From Rhodoblastus sp963727035 (GTDB taxonomy: Bacteria > Pseudomonadota > Alphaproteobacteria > Rhizobiales > Beijerinckiaceae), in contig CAVSEY010000029.1 in NCBI GenBank assembly GCA_963727035.1, positions 1 through 64,000 on the forward strand: DNA of 64,000 nt, written 5' to 3'. The translations under genes and the position numbers were made by a program. Every line of letters begins with the position of its first letter. The stretch's first letter is position 1. Under the pieces are notes generated by a model that worked only from the letters and a program-made list of their open reading frames with translations, ran no database searches and was not told the origin of the DNA. This document shows positions 48,260-56,795 of the stretch, piece after piece.

Positions 48260-50365
48260 ATGGAGAATCGCCACGATCTCGCCCGCGCCCGCGCGGAGCA
48301 CAAAAAACTCGGCGACGAAATCGCCGCCCATGACCGCGCCTATTACCAGGACGACGCGCCAAGAATTTCCGACGCGGACTATGACGCCTTGCGCCGCCGT
48401 TACGAGGCGCTGGAACAGCAGTTTCCGGAACTTGCCGACGAGGAGTCGCTGAGCAGGAAGGTCGGCGCGGCGCCGGCGGAGAAATTCGCCAAGGTCGCCC
48501 ATGCCGTCCCCATGCTCTCGCTGGGCAATATTTTCGCCGACGACGAAGTGGAGGAGTTCGTCGCCCGCGTCAGACGCTTCCTGGGGCTCGACGCGAAGGC
48601 CGCACTGGCCTTCACCGCCGAGCCCAAGATCGATGGCCTATCGTGTTCCTTACGCTACGAGAAGGGCGTTCTGGTCAACGCCGCGACGCGCGGCGACGGG
48701 CTGGTCGGCGAGGATGTCACCGCCAATGTCCGCACCATCGCCGAGATTCCACATCGGCTTTCGGGCGCGGCGCCGGAAACCATCGACGTGCGCGGCGAGG
48801 TCTATATGAGCCATGCCGATTTCGCCGCCCTCAACGCCAGACAGGCGGCGGCGGAAAAGCCGCTGTTCGCCAATCCGCGCAATGCGGCGGCGGGCTCGCT
48901 GCGCCAACTCGACCCCAAGGTGACGGCGCAAAGACCGCTGAAATTCTTTGCCTATGCCTGGGGGGAATTGACCTGGGGAGCGATCGAACCCGAAACGCCT
49001 GCCGACAGCCAGATCGGCATGATGGCGGCTTTTCGCGCCTTTGGCTTCAAGGTCAATGACCTGACAAGACTTTGCCAGACGGCGGACGAAATGCTCGCCC
49101 ATTTCCGCGACATCGAAAGCCGGCGCGCGTCGCTCGGCTATGACATCGACGGCGTGGTCTACAAGGTCAACGATCTTGCGCTTCAACGGCGGCTCGGCTT
49201 TGTCGCCCGCGCGCCGCGCTGGGCGATCGCCCATAAATTCCCCGCCCAAAAGGCGACCAGCGTATTGCGCGACATCGAGATCCAGGTCGGGCGCACGGGC
49301 GTGCTGACCCCGGTGGCGCGGCTCGATCCGGTCACCGTCGGCGGCGTGGTCGTCGCCAACGCGACCCTGCACAACGAAGACGAAATCGCCCGCAAGGACA
49401 TACGCATCGGCGATACATTGATCGTCCAGCGCGCCGGCGACGTGATTCCGCAGATTCTGGGCGTCGTGCCGGAAAAACGGCCCGACGGCGCCAGGCCTTA
49501 TCAATTCCCTCACATCTGCCCGGCCTGCGGCTCTGCGGCGGTGCGCGAAATCGATCCCAAAACCGGCGAGCCGGAGGCGGCGCGGCGCTGCGCCGGCGCT
49601 TTGGTCTGTCCGGCCCAGGCCGTCGAGAAGTTGCGGCACTTCTGCTCGCGCAACGCCTTCGACATCGAGGGCCTCGGCGACAAGCAGATCGCCTTTTTCT
49701 ACGAAAAGGGTCTGATCCGCACGCCCGCCGATATTTTCACGCTTTCTGAGCGCGACCGGAACAGCCTGACGAAAATCGAGAATTTCGAAGGTTTCGGCAA
49801 GCTTTCGACCCGGAACTTGTTCGACGCCATCGAGGCGCGCCGCGCGATCGCGCTCAACCGCTTCATTTTCGCGCTCGGCATACGTCATGTCGGCGAGACC
49901 AACGCGATCAGGCTGGCGCGCTCCTTCGAGAGTTTTAAATCCTTGCGCGAAACCGCCCGCCACGCCACGGCGGAGAGCGAAGCGCGGCGGCGCATCAATG
50001 ATATCGACGGCATCGGCGACGTGGTCGCCGAGGCGGTGGCGGATTTCTTCGTCGAGCCGCATAACGAGCAGGCGCTCGACGCGCTGCTGGCGCAAGTGCG
50101 CATCCTGCCGATGGAGGCGGTCAAAAGCGACAGCGCGGTGGCCGGCAAGACGGTGGTCTTCACCGGAGCCCTGGTGAAATTGACCCGCGACGAGGCCAAG
50201 GCGATGGCGGAGCGGCTCGGCGCCAAAGTGTCGAGTTCCGTCTCCAAAAAAACCGACCTGGTGATCGCCGGCGCCGACGCGGGGTCGAAACTGGCCAAGG
50301 CGCGGGAGCTTGGCGTCGAGGTGATCGACGAGGACGCCTGGCTGGCGCTGGTCGGAGTCGCCTGA
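48260..50365 (+). CDS. ligA: NAD-dependent DNA ligase
   Basis: A 701-residue ligase with the full domain order: the Ia domain (YYQDDAPRISDADYDALRRRY), the adenylation domain with catalytic Lys123 in EPKIDGLSCSLRYE, GYDIDGVVYKVN, the OB fold (QVGRTGVLTPVARLDPV), a Cys4 zinc finger (CPACGS ... CAGALVCPAQ), the helix-hairpin-helix repeats (IEGLGDKQIAFF; INDIDGIGDVVAEAV) and a C-terminal BRCT domain (GKTVVFTGALVKLTRDEAKA). It seals nicks in replication and repair. It starts 1 base after the recN stop. Confidence 0.97.
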   Translation: MENRHDLARARAEHKKLGDEIAAHDRAYYQDDAPRISDADYDALRRRYEALEQQFPELADEESLSRKVGAAPAEKFAKVAHAVPMLSLGNIFADDEVEEFVARVRRFLGLDAKAALAFTAEPKIDGLSCSLRYEKGVLVNAATRGDGLVGEDVTANVRTIAEIPHRLSGAAPETIDVRGEVYMSHADFAALNARQAAAEKPLFANPRNAAAGSLRQLDPKVTAQRPLKFFAYAWGELTWGAIEPETPADSQIGMMAAFRAFGFKVNDLTRLCQTADEMLAHFRDIESRRASLGYDIDGVVYKVNDLALQRRLGFVARAPRWAIAHKFPAQKATSVLRDIEIQVGRTGVLTPVARLDPVTVGGVVVANATLHNEDEIARKDIRIGDTLIVQRAGDVIPQILGVVPEKRPDGARPYQFPHICPACGSAAVREIDPKTGEPEAARRCAGALVCPAQAVEKLRHFCSRNAFDIEGLGDKQIAFFYEKGLIRTPADIFTLSERDRNSLTKIENFEGFGKLSTRNLFDAIEARRAIALNRFIFALGIRHVGETNAIRLARSFESFKSLRETARHATAESEARRRINDIDGIGDVVAEAVADFFVEPHNEQALDALLAQVRILPMEAVKSDSAVAGKTVVFTGALVKLTRDEAKAMAERLGAKVSSSVSKKTDLVIAGADAGSKLAKARELGVEVIDEDAWLALVGVA

Positions 50366-50409
50366 CCGGGCTTGCGCGTGGAGGCGCCCTCGGACGGGTC
50401 GGGCGGGGC

Positions 50410-51657
50410 TCAGGCCGGCTGGATGCCAAGCTGGTTCTTGGGGAATTTGGCGATGATCGCCGGATCGATCTTGAGATGCTGGGCGACCAGCTCCGGCGGC
50501 GTATGCGTCAGCCAGTTCGACAGGTCGACCTCCTGATATTCCGGCGCCTTGAAGATCAAAAGCACCTGGAGGTCCTCGGCGCCCGTGTTCAGGATGTAGT
50601 GGCCCTGGTTTTTCGGCACGACGCCGACGTCGCCGGGACGGAAGTCGAAGGTCGTGGCGCGCGGGCCCGCGTCGAACACCGTCATGCGGCCCTGGCCCTT
50701 GATCCAATATTGCCACTCGTCCGCATTGGGGTGCCAGTGCAGGCGCCTGAGCGCCCCGGGCTTGATGATCTCCAGGGCGGCGGCGATGGTTGTGGAGGCT
50801 TTGAAATTTCGGCTGTCGGCGAGATAGACCGTCCCGGATTCATTCTGCTTCACCGGCGTCGTGCCGGTGAGCGAGAAGGTGAAAGGCTGGGGCGGCGTCC
50901 CGCCCGAGGCGACGGAGGCCTGCGCCGCCGCGAGCGGACCGGCCTCCTGGCCCTGGAAGATCCAGAGGTCGTGGAGCGGGATATCCTTGAACGTCTCTTT
51001 CGGCACGCCGAAATTCTGGGCGAGGATCTCCGGCGGCGTATGCGCGATCCAGTCCGTCAGCAGCAAAGTGCTGAATTCGGATTGGTGAGCGTCGTCGAAG
51101 ACGAGAAGGAACTCGCAGCCGTCCGGGCCGAGGCCCTGAAGCGCATGCGGGCAGCCGGCGGGGAAGAACCACAATTCGCCGGGTCCGACATCGTTGACAT
51201 AGGCGCGGCCGTCCTGGTCGAGAATGGTCACCCGGCAGCGGCCCTTGGTGACGAGACCCCATTCGTTGGCGAGATGCCAGTGCAACTCGCGTATGCCGCC
51301 CGGACCGAGGCGCATGTCAACGCCCGAGACTTCTTTCGAAGCGGGAAATTCCGCGATGGTCACCTGCCGGCCCCAACCGCCCGCCTGGATGCGCTTGGGC
51401 TGGATGTTGAAGGACGACCACAGCATCGGCATCGAGCCGACGTCGGTGGCCGGCGGGCTCTGGAACGACGGCAGCTGTCCGGCGAGCGTCGGGTTCTGGG
51501 GCCCTGGATCGGAAAGGGCCCCTGGGGTCGAATTGACGGCGCCCTCGGGCGGTTCGTCGGGATTGCCAAAGGACGCGGCGCCAGCTCCATTCGAAGCAAG
51601 AGCCGCGCCGCCGACGGCGCTCAGAGTCAGCATCGCGCGACGGGAAAGGTCGTCCAT
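50410..51657 (-). CDS. Oxalate decarboxylase-type bicupin with Tat-like signal
   Basis: A 415-residue bicupin. The N-terminus MDDLSRRAMLTLSAVGGAAL has a twin-arginine-like signal (SRRAML), suggesting export in folded form. Cupin 1 has IRELHWHLANEWGLVTKG with the later His in CPHALQG. Cupin 2 has RLHWHPNADEWQYWIKGQGR with GHYILNTG. These give two sets of His-His-Glu-His Mn ligands, as in oxalate decarboxylase. The ATG at 51657 follows GGAGG; the upstream extension is not family-like. It is divergent from the acyl-CoA-binding protein gene. Oxidase activity in place of decarboxylase cannot be excluded. Confidence 0.88.
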   Translation of the reverse strand: MDDLSRRAMLTLSAVGGAALASNGAGAASFGNPDEPPEGAVNSTPGALSDPGPQNPTLAGQLPSFQSPPATDVGSMPMLWSSFNIQPKRIQAGGWGRQVTIAEFPASKEVSGVDMRLGPGGIRELHWHLANEWGLVTKGRCRVTILDQDGRAYVNDVGPGELWFFPAGCPHALQGLGPDGCEFLLVFDDAHQSEFSTLLLTDWIAHTPPEILAQNFGVPKETFKDIPLHDLWIFQGQEAGPLAAAQASVASGGTPPQPFTFSLTGTTPVKQNESGTVYLADSRNFKASTTIAAALEIIKPGALRRLHWHPNADEWQYWIKGQGRMTVFDAGPRATTFDFRPGDVGVVPKNQGHYILNTGAEDLQVLLIFKAPEYQEVDLSNWLTHTPPELVAQHLKIDPAIIAKFPKNQLGIQPA

Positions 51658-51867
51658 CGTGGCCTCCAGACTGGGCTCAGCCGCCCGGTATGGGCGCGAA
51701 ACTTCGGTTGATTTGTGCAACGGCGGGCGAAGGGCCTCGGCTCCTCCCGGGATCAACCACAAGCTTCAACTTTGGTTCTTTCCGCACGGCCGCGATGGCG
51801 ATCAACTTTTCTTGAAAGGCCCCCCGTCTTGCGGCGGCCGACGGACAGGCTGGCCTGGCGCGCAATA

Positions 51868-51888
51868 GTTGATATATAAACCGTCAAC
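51868..51888. promoter_or_regulatory. AT-rich inverted repeat upstream of the acyl-CoA-binding protein gene
   Basis: GTTGA (51868-51872) and TCAAC (51884-51888) flank TATATAAACCG. The element lies about 30-50 bases before the gene start and includes a TATAAA box, so it could be an operator overlapping the -10. No regulator is identified. Confidence 0.4.
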
Positions 51889-51921
51889 AGTCGAGGGATT
51901 CGAAACGCAATGGGGGAACGA

Positions 51922-52209
51922 ATGGAGCAGATTGCGGAGCGGTTCGGCGAAGTGGTCGCGAAGATCAAGGCCTTGCCGAGCGAAGGGCCGGCGCAGCCCT
52001 CCAACGAATTGAAGTTGAAGCTTTACGGACTTTTCCGCCAGGCGAGGGACGGCGATGTCCATGGCGACAAGCCGGGCCTGTTCGACATGGTCGGCAAGTT
52101 CAAATACGAGGCGTGGTCGCGCAACAAGGGCCTGAAAAAAGACGAGGCGATGCGCGAATATGTGGGGCTGGCCGAAGGTTTCGCGCGCGAACATGGCGTG
52201 ACGATCTGA
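51922..52209 (+). CDS. Acyl-CoA-binding protein (ACBP)
   Basis: A small four-helix protein of 95 residues that buffers long-chain acyl-CoA. The family core is intact: PSNELKLKLYGLFRQARDGDV with the KxxxY-type acyl/CoA contacts, PGLFDMVGKFKYEAWSRNKG and KDEAMREYVGLAE. I prefer the ATG at 51922, which has GGGGGA at ideal spacing; an ATG at 51910 would add four residues. It is the first of a plus-strand group with the Rieske oxygenase and the SufU-like scaffold, 130 bp apart. Confidence 0.9.
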   Translation: MEQIAERFGEVVAKIKALPSEGPAQPSNELKLKLYGLFRQARDGDVHGDKPGLFDMVGKFKYEAWSRNKGLKKDEAMREYVGLAEGFAREHGVTI

Positions 52210-52339
52210 CCGGGCCGCGATGCGGCGGCCTCGTCGCGCGCCCGGTCATCGGGCGGCGCCTTCTGCGCGTATCAGGAAGCGGAAGCGATGGCGGGAGCGC
52301 GCGCTCGCCGGGCGCCGGGATGAAACCGAGGGAGGGGCC

Positions 52340-53287
52340 GTGTTCGAGGATTTCGCGAGGGTCTGGACGATCGTCGGCCTGAGCCGGGACTTGCGTGACA
52401 AGCCGCTGCCGATCCGGGTCGCCGGCCAGCGAGTCGTGCTTTTCCGGGATCGCGAGGGACGGCCCGCGGCGCTGCTCGATCGCTGCCCCCATCGCGGCGT
52501 GGCGCTCTCGCTGGGCAAGGTCCAAGGCGGCGAGATCGTCTGTCCCTTCCACGGCTGGAGGTTCAACGGCCGCGGCGAAAATTGCCATGTTCCCTGGAAT
52601 CCCGACGCCAAGCTGGCCAATCTCGACGCGACCGCGCTGCCTGTGCGCGAAATGCAGGGGCTTCTCTGGCTCCATGCCGGTTTGGAGCCAGAAGGCGAGC
52701 CGCAAAGGATCGAAGCGCTCGATCGGCCCGGCGTGACGCTTTGCGCCCAGTCGGCGCGCTGGCGGGTCCATTGGACCCGGGTCATGGAAAACATGCTCGA
52801 CACGCCGCATCTGCCTTTCGTCCATCGCCGCACGATCGGGCGCGGCCTCCTGCCGCTGGTCGGAAAGCGGCTGGACATGTCCTGGGCGGAGCAATCCTAT
52901 GGCGGGCGGATCACGAGTTCGGTCGATGGCGAAAAAAGGGACGGGCGTCTCGATTATCGTTTCCCGAACGCGATGGAGCTTTTCATCGATCCGCCCGGAC
53001 GCCTGCTTCGGCTGATGGCGATCTGCCTGCCCGAGGATGTCGCCCACACGCGCCTGACGATCATCACCATCCGCGATTTTGCGCGGCCGCGCCTGTTCGA
53101 TCCGCTTTTCCGCTGGTTGAACCGCCGGATCGCGGAAGAGGATCGCGCCATTGTCGAATCCTCGCAGCCCCCATCGGTTCCCGCGCCCGAGCTGGAGCGC
53201 TCCGTGCGGACGGACGCGCCGACACTGGCGTTCCGGCGAATTTATCACGGCCGCCTTCTCGGCTCGTATGTCGAGGACTCGCGGTGA
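52340..53287 (+). CDS. Rieske-type ring-hydroxylating oxygenase, alpha subunit-like
   Basis: A 315-residue monooxygenase or dioxygenase. The N-terminal Rieske domain binds a 2Fe-2S cluster through Cys49/His51 (RCPHRG) and Cys68/His71 (CPFHGW). The C-terminal catalytic domain has the mononuclear iron motif with Asn151, Asp154, His157 and His162 (ENMLDTPHLPFVH). The GTG at 52340 is preceded by GAGGGAGGGG; the ORF is open further upstream but not family-like. The substrate is unknown; it resembles the shorter members (demethylase or sterol-type). A ferredoxin or reductase gene is not seen nearby. Confidence 0.88.
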   Translation: MFEDFARVWTIVGLSRDLRDKPLPIRVAGQRVVLFRDREGRPAALLDRCPHRGVALSLGKVQGGEIVCPFHGWRFNGRGENCHVPWNPDAKLANLDATALPVREMQGLLWLHAGLEPEGEPQRIEALDRPGVTLCAQSARWRVHWTRVMENMLDTPHLPFVHRRTIGRGLLPLVGKRLDMSWAEQSYGGRITSSVDGEKRDGRLDYRFPNAMELFIDPPGRLLRLMAICLPEDVAHTRLTIITIRDFARPRLFDPLFRWLNRRIAEEDRAIVESSQPPSVPAPELERSVRTDAPTLAFRRIYHGRLLGSYVEDSR

Positions 53288-53402
53288 AGGCCGCCCTTGG
53301 CCGGGCCCGGACGCTGAAAACCTTTTTGCGTCATGCCTGGGACTTGTGGGCGCGAGACCGGCGATCTATCTCAGTCCCGGGCGGCGGGGGCCGAAAGATC
53401 GA

Positions 53403-53849
53403 ATGTTCGACGACATCTACAATCGCAAAATCCTCGAACTCGCGGCCAATATTCCGCGACTTGGCCGGCTGGAAGCGCCGCAGGCTTCGGCCGAGGCCCA
53501 TTCGCGGCTGTGCGGCTCCTCGATCATTGTCGATCTTTCGCTGCAAGATGGACTGGTGTCCGATTACGGCCAGGAGGTGAAGGCCTGCGCGCTCGGCCAG
53601 GCGGCGTCGTCGGTCATGGGGCGCAATATCATCGGCGCGAAGCCTGAGGAATTGCGGCGCCTGCGCGAAACCATGCGCAAGATGCTCAAGGAAAACGGGC
53701 CGCCGCCCGAGGGGCGCTTCGCCGACGCCGGCGTGCTGGAGCCCGCGCGCGACTACAAGGCGCGCCACGCTTCGATCCTTCTGGTGTTCGACGCGGTCAC
53801 TGAAGCTTTGGACAAAATCGAGCAAAATGACGCCCGACCGCGTCAATGA
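53403..53849 (+). CDS. IscU/SufU-like iron-sulfur scaffold protein
   Basis: A 148-residue protein of the NifU-N/SufU fold: MFDDIYNRKILELAANIPRL, HSRLCGSSIIVDLSL, and ACALGQAASSVMGRNIIG. Cys37 and Cys62 occupy the first two ligand positions. The third cysteine of IscU and SufU, expected at the C-terminal helix, is Ala123 here (YKARHASILLVFD). It may therefore be a carrier or specialised scaffold. It follows a Rieske oxygenase that needs a 2Fe-2S cluster. No isc or suf genes are in the window. Confidence 0.8.
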   Translation: MFDDIYNRKILELAANIPRLGRLEAPQASAEAHSRLCGSSIIVDLSLQDGLVSDYGQEVKACALGQAASSVMGRNIIGAKPEELRRLRETMRKMLKENGPPPEGRFADAGVLEPARDYKARHASILLVFDAVTEALDKIEQNDARPRQ

Positions 53850-53896
53850 TCCTGATCAATGCAATTTCCGGCAAATTCTTTAAGCTGTTCAATGTA

Positions 53897-53942
53897 GCGA
53901 GGGGTACGGCCCCGCCGCAACGCCAAGGGCAGGACCCCTCGC
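53897..53942. repeat. Inverted repeat in the hsp20 leader
   Basis: Perfect 9-bp arms GCGAGGGGT (53897-53905) and ACCCCTCGC (53934-53942) enclose a 28-base GC-rich loop about 60 bases before the hsp20 start. It may be an mRNA hairpin. No recognisable ROSE-type thermometer pairing with the Shine-Dalgarno (GAGGAGG, 53991) was found. Confidence 0.5.
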
Positions 53943-54002
53943 CGATAGCTCTGTGGAACGGGAGATTCTGATCGCCGATCGCGGGGCTATGAGGAGGATG
54001 TC

Positions 54003-54500
54003 ATGAAAACTCTGCTTCCGGATCTCTGGACGCGCGACTTTCTGACAGATCCCTTCCGCGCCTTCGAAAGGGAGATGTTGGGGCGCGAGTGTGCGAAAAT
54101 GTCCCAGGCGCCCGCGATGAAGGAGCCCATGGCCCCAGTGCCGGCGATGAACATCGCCGAAACGGAGAACGCCATTGAGGCGACCCTGGAAATTCCGGGC
54201 GTCGAAGAGAGGGATATCAAAGTTCGCGTCGAGGGCGACCGCTTGATCGTCTCCGGCGAGAAAAACTGGGAAACCAAACGCGAGGAGAAAGATTGGCACG
54301 TGACGGAACGCCGGTTCGGCTCGTTCTACCGCACGGTGGCGCTGCCGTTCGAACCTGCGGCGGATGCGATCACAGCCCATTATGACAAGGGCGTCCTGCA
54401 TCTGAGAGTTCAGAAACCCGCCGCCAAGGTGACGGCCGCCAAGACCATTCCCGTAATGTCTGGCGCGCCGAAGGCCGAAGAACCGCCGAAAGTCCAATAA
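54003..54500 (+). CDS. Hsp20/alpha-crystallin family small heat-shock protein
   Basis: A 165-residue ATP-independent chaperone. The N-terminal arm (1-45) is followed by the alpha-crystallin domain, with ETENAIEATLEIPGVEERDIKVRVEGDRLIVSGE and the closing GVLHLRVQKP block. The usual C-terminal I-x-I anchor is weak (KTIPVMS), so oligomer contacts may differ. GAGGAGG precedes the ATG. A strong terminator follows, making a single-gene unit. A promoter of the heat-shock sigma type was not clear. Confidence 0.92.
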   Translation: MKTLLPDLWTRDFLTDPFRAFEREMLGRECAKMSQAPAMKEPMAPVPAMNIAETENAIEATLEIPGVEERDIKVRVEGDRLIVSGEKNWETKREEKDWHVTERRFGSFYRTVALPFEPAADAITAHYDKGVLHLRVQKPAAKVTAAKTIPVMSGAPKAEEPPKVQ

Positions 54501-54530
54501 CGGCGTCAAATCAAATCGAAAAGCAACCGG

Positions 54531-54562
54531 CCGGCCCCCTCAACTGGGGGCCGGAGCTTTTT
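54531..54562 (+). terminator. Rho-independent terminator after hsp20
   Basis: A perfect 9-bp stem CCGGCCCCC (54531-54539) / GGGGGCCGG (54546-54554) with a 6-base loop, followed by AGCTTTTT. It lies 30 bases beyond the hsp20 stop. Confidence 0.88.
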
Positions 54563-55288
54563 GGCGGTGGCGTCGATTCGCCCGCTCGCCCCGCTTGCGG
54601 CGGGCAGGAGCGCCCAAGCCAGGGAACTGTCGAGGCCGGCGAGGTCGTTTCGGTTCGGGGCGCCCAGGGCGCCAAATCCTCATCCTCCGGCCAATGCCAT
54701 CGAACTCGCCGCGCCGCGCTTTGTTGCGCGCATTTCGTGTGCGACGAATAAAACACATTGAAACAGGATGTTATGTCAATGCCGACCAGATCGCGACCTT
54801 TTGCCGGAAACGCGCCGGCAAGGCCATCTGCTGCGCCGGCGGCGGGTCATGACGGCAGCCGAGCCGTCGTTGTTCTGGCGCGGCGCCGCCAAATCGAGCA
54901 GCGTGCGAAAAAGTTGCACTGGATTTTCAGCAAGAAAAAATACGCAATCAAGGTGTAAGGAGTTCTCTGAAAATGGGGGGCTGGTCGGCAGGCTCGTGGT
55001 TTGGAGCGTCCCGCCGATCCAGGTATTATACCAGCTCTCATTGATGAGACCCGGTGAGGAGCGAAGCGACGCCGAGCTGATGCGAGGGGTTCACTGGTCG
55101 CGATGAGTCGTGACCAGTGAAAATTGGTATTTCATGCGGATGCGCGCCGGAATCGCGCAATGGGTGTAAAGAAATTGAGCGCGGTCGATTGCTGCGGGAC
55201 GTTTCCGCCGTCGCTGCGCGCTGCTGGGTAATCGTCATTTTGAGAATTGCCGCTTGGCGGGCAAATTCCGTAACGGAGACCATTTGGA
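54563..55288 (+). other. 726-base non-coding stretch with several inverted repeats
   Basis: No open frame here looks like a protein; the candidates of about 60-110 codons have composition that does not match neighbours. The first 370 bases include a hairpin TTGCCGG ... CCGGCAA (about 54799-54821). From 54955 to 55125 there are stacked symmetrical elements: GGTAT-T-ATACC (55023-55033), CTCAT-TG-ATGAG (near 55037-55048), and a perfect 10-bp stem TTCACTGGTC (55090-55099) / GACCAGTGAA (55112-55121). This could be the promoter/5' leader of the following gene, a small RNA, or decayed sequence. Confidence 0.5.
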
Positions 55289-55909
55289 ATGTCACATCCG
55301 AGTCAATCGCTCACCGGCCAGATGTTCGACGACGAGCTGGCGTTTTTCATGTCGCATGCGCTTGGCGCGAACCAGGACGGCTCCACCGACCCCTATGTGC
55401 TGTCGCAGATCGAACGGGAGCGCATCGCCTGGGCGGTCGCGCTTTATTACCAGTGCGATCATTGCAACCACCACCACCATCGAGTGATCGTCGCGCTTCA
55501 GAAGAAAACCGGCGAGGCGCCCTGGCCCTGGGACGTCTATCTCCGGCGGCTGGTGTTCTTTTTCACCCGCGTCAAAAAAGCCGACGTCACGCCGGAGGAA
55601 TGGGGCGAACGGGAAGAGCAGTGGCAGCGGTTCATTCACATGCTCGGCAAGGAGCACGGACGGATCGCGGCGCTGGCGATGCTCGCCATCGCCTTGGCGC
55701 GCGACGACAAGGATCTGGTTGTGCAGGCTTTCGCGACGATCGGCGATCTCTGCGCCGATATCGAGAAGATCGACAATGTCGTCCGCGACGTGTTCCGCAT
55801 CACCGTCGCGATGAAAGCGGCGACGACCAAATTCCGCATCGAGCAGGAGATAAAGGAGGAGGTCGCCAAGCTGCGCGAGCTCTATCAGCAACAGCGCGTT
55901 TCCGCCTGA
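55289..55909 (+). CDS. Hypothetical protein with CxxC-HHHH motif, AhpD-like helical
   Basis: A 206-residue, mostly helical soluble protein. The striking feature is YYQCDHCNHHHHRVIVAL near residue 50-65: a CxxC followed by four histidines at a helix start. The arrangement resembles the CxxCxxxH redox centre of AhpD/carboxymuconolactone decarboxylase-like proteins; a zinc or copper site is an alternative. The remainder alternates amphipathic helices (LAMLAIALARDDKDLVVQAF; AMKAATTKFRIEQEIKEEVA). No signal peptide. The upstream region is unusually structured. I do not recognise a characterised family. Confidence 0.65.
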   Translation: MSHPSQSLTGQMFDDELAFFMSHALGANQDGSTDPYVLSQIERERIAWAVALYYQCDHCNHHHHRVIVALQKKTGEAPWPWDVYLRRLVFFFTRVKKADVTPEEWGEREEQWQRFIHMLGKEHGRIAALAMLAIALARDDKDLVVQAFATIGDLCADIEKIDNVVRDVFRITVAMKAATTKFRIEQEIKEEVAKLRELYQQQRVSA

Positions 55910-56012
55910 CGCGCGGCGGGGTCTTCTGGGTGAGGCATTGGCGGCGGCCGAGCTTGCCATTGCATTGGGCTCGGCCGCGCGCCCCATGCAATGGCGACGA
56001 CCAAGCTTAGCC

Positions 56013-56792
56013 TCAATCCCGCAAATCGACCCGCACCGGCACATGGTCCGAGGGCTTGTCCTTGGCCCTCACGTCCTTGTCGATGGCCACGCTTTGGAGC
56101 CGGTCAGCGGCCTGCGGCGACAGCAGCAGGTGGTCAATGCGCAGGCCGTTGTTCTTGGGCCAGGCGCCGGCCTGATAATCCCAGAACGTATATTGCTTGT
56201 CCGCGTCGGTGGTCGCGCGCAGGGCGTCGGTAAAGCCGAGCGCCAGCAATTCCCGGAATTTCTGGCGCGTCGGCGGGGCGTAAAGGGCGTCGCCGAGCCA
56301 GGATTCGGGGTCGTAGACGTCGCGCGCCTCGGGGATGACATTGTAGTCCCCGCACAGAACCAGCCGCTCCTCATAGGTCAGCAGCTTTTTGGCGTGGGCG
56401 ATCAGCCGGTCCATCCAGGCGAGCTTATAGGCATATTTGTCGGTCCCGAGCGGATTGCCGTTGGGCAGATAGAGGCAGCCGACGCGCAGCACCGTCTTGC
56501 CCCAGGGGATCGCCGCCTCGATATAGCGCGATTGCGCGTCGCCTTCGTCGCCCGGCAGGCCGGCGGCGACCTCCATCGGCGCCTTCGAGAGTATCGCAAC
56601 GCCATTATAGCTCTTCTGGCCGTGGATCGCGACATTATAGCCCTCGGCCTCGACTTCGAGGCGGGGGAACTGCTCCTCCTGGCATTTCAGCTCCTGAAGG
56701 CACAGAACGTCCGGCTTGACCTCGCGCAGATAGGCGACCAGCGCCTCGACGCGCTGGCGCACCGAATTGACGTTCCAGGTCGCGACGCGCAA
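56013..56792 (-). CDS. xthA: Exodeoxyribonuclease III
   Basis: A 259-residue AP endonuclease and 3' exonuclease of base-excision repair. Landmarks are MRVATWNVNSVRQRVEAL, CLQELKCQEEQFP (metal Glu), YNGVAILSK, the catalytic region VLCGDYNVIPEARDVYDP (Asp-Asn), TFWDYQAGAWPKNNGLRIDH and the C-terminal KPSDHVPVRV with the catalytic Asp-His. It starts 3 bases after the stop of the upstream monooxygenase gene, so the two are co-transcribed. Confidence 0.95.
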   Translation of the reverse strand: MRVATWNVNSVRQRVEALVAYLREVKPDVLCLQELKCQEEQFPRLEVEAEGYNVAIHGQKSYNGVAILSKAPMEVAAGLPGDEGDAQSRYIEAAIPWGKTVLRVGCLYLPNGNPLGTDKYAYKLAWMDRLIAHAKKLLTYEERLVLCGDYNVIPEARDVYDPESWLGDALYAPPTRQKFRELLALGFTDALRATTDADKQYTFWDYQAGAWPKNNGLRIDHLLLSPQAADRLQSVAIDKDVRAKDKPSDHVPVRVDLRD

Positions 56793-56795
56793 GCC

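Noticed and set aside
53880..54002. ROSE-type RNA thermometer upstream of hsp20
   Set aside because: A hairpin is present, but no pairing that would mask the Shine-Dalgarno was found by eye.
54561..54958. Small ORFs of 66 codons after the hsp20 terminator
   Set aside because: No Shine-Dalgarno, no recognisable family and repeat-like composition.
55030..55125. Possible hammerhead ribozyme (TGATGAG ... CGAAG and CTGATG ... GTGAAA)
   Set aside because: The conserved GAAA and the required pairing of stems around CTGATGA are not both present.
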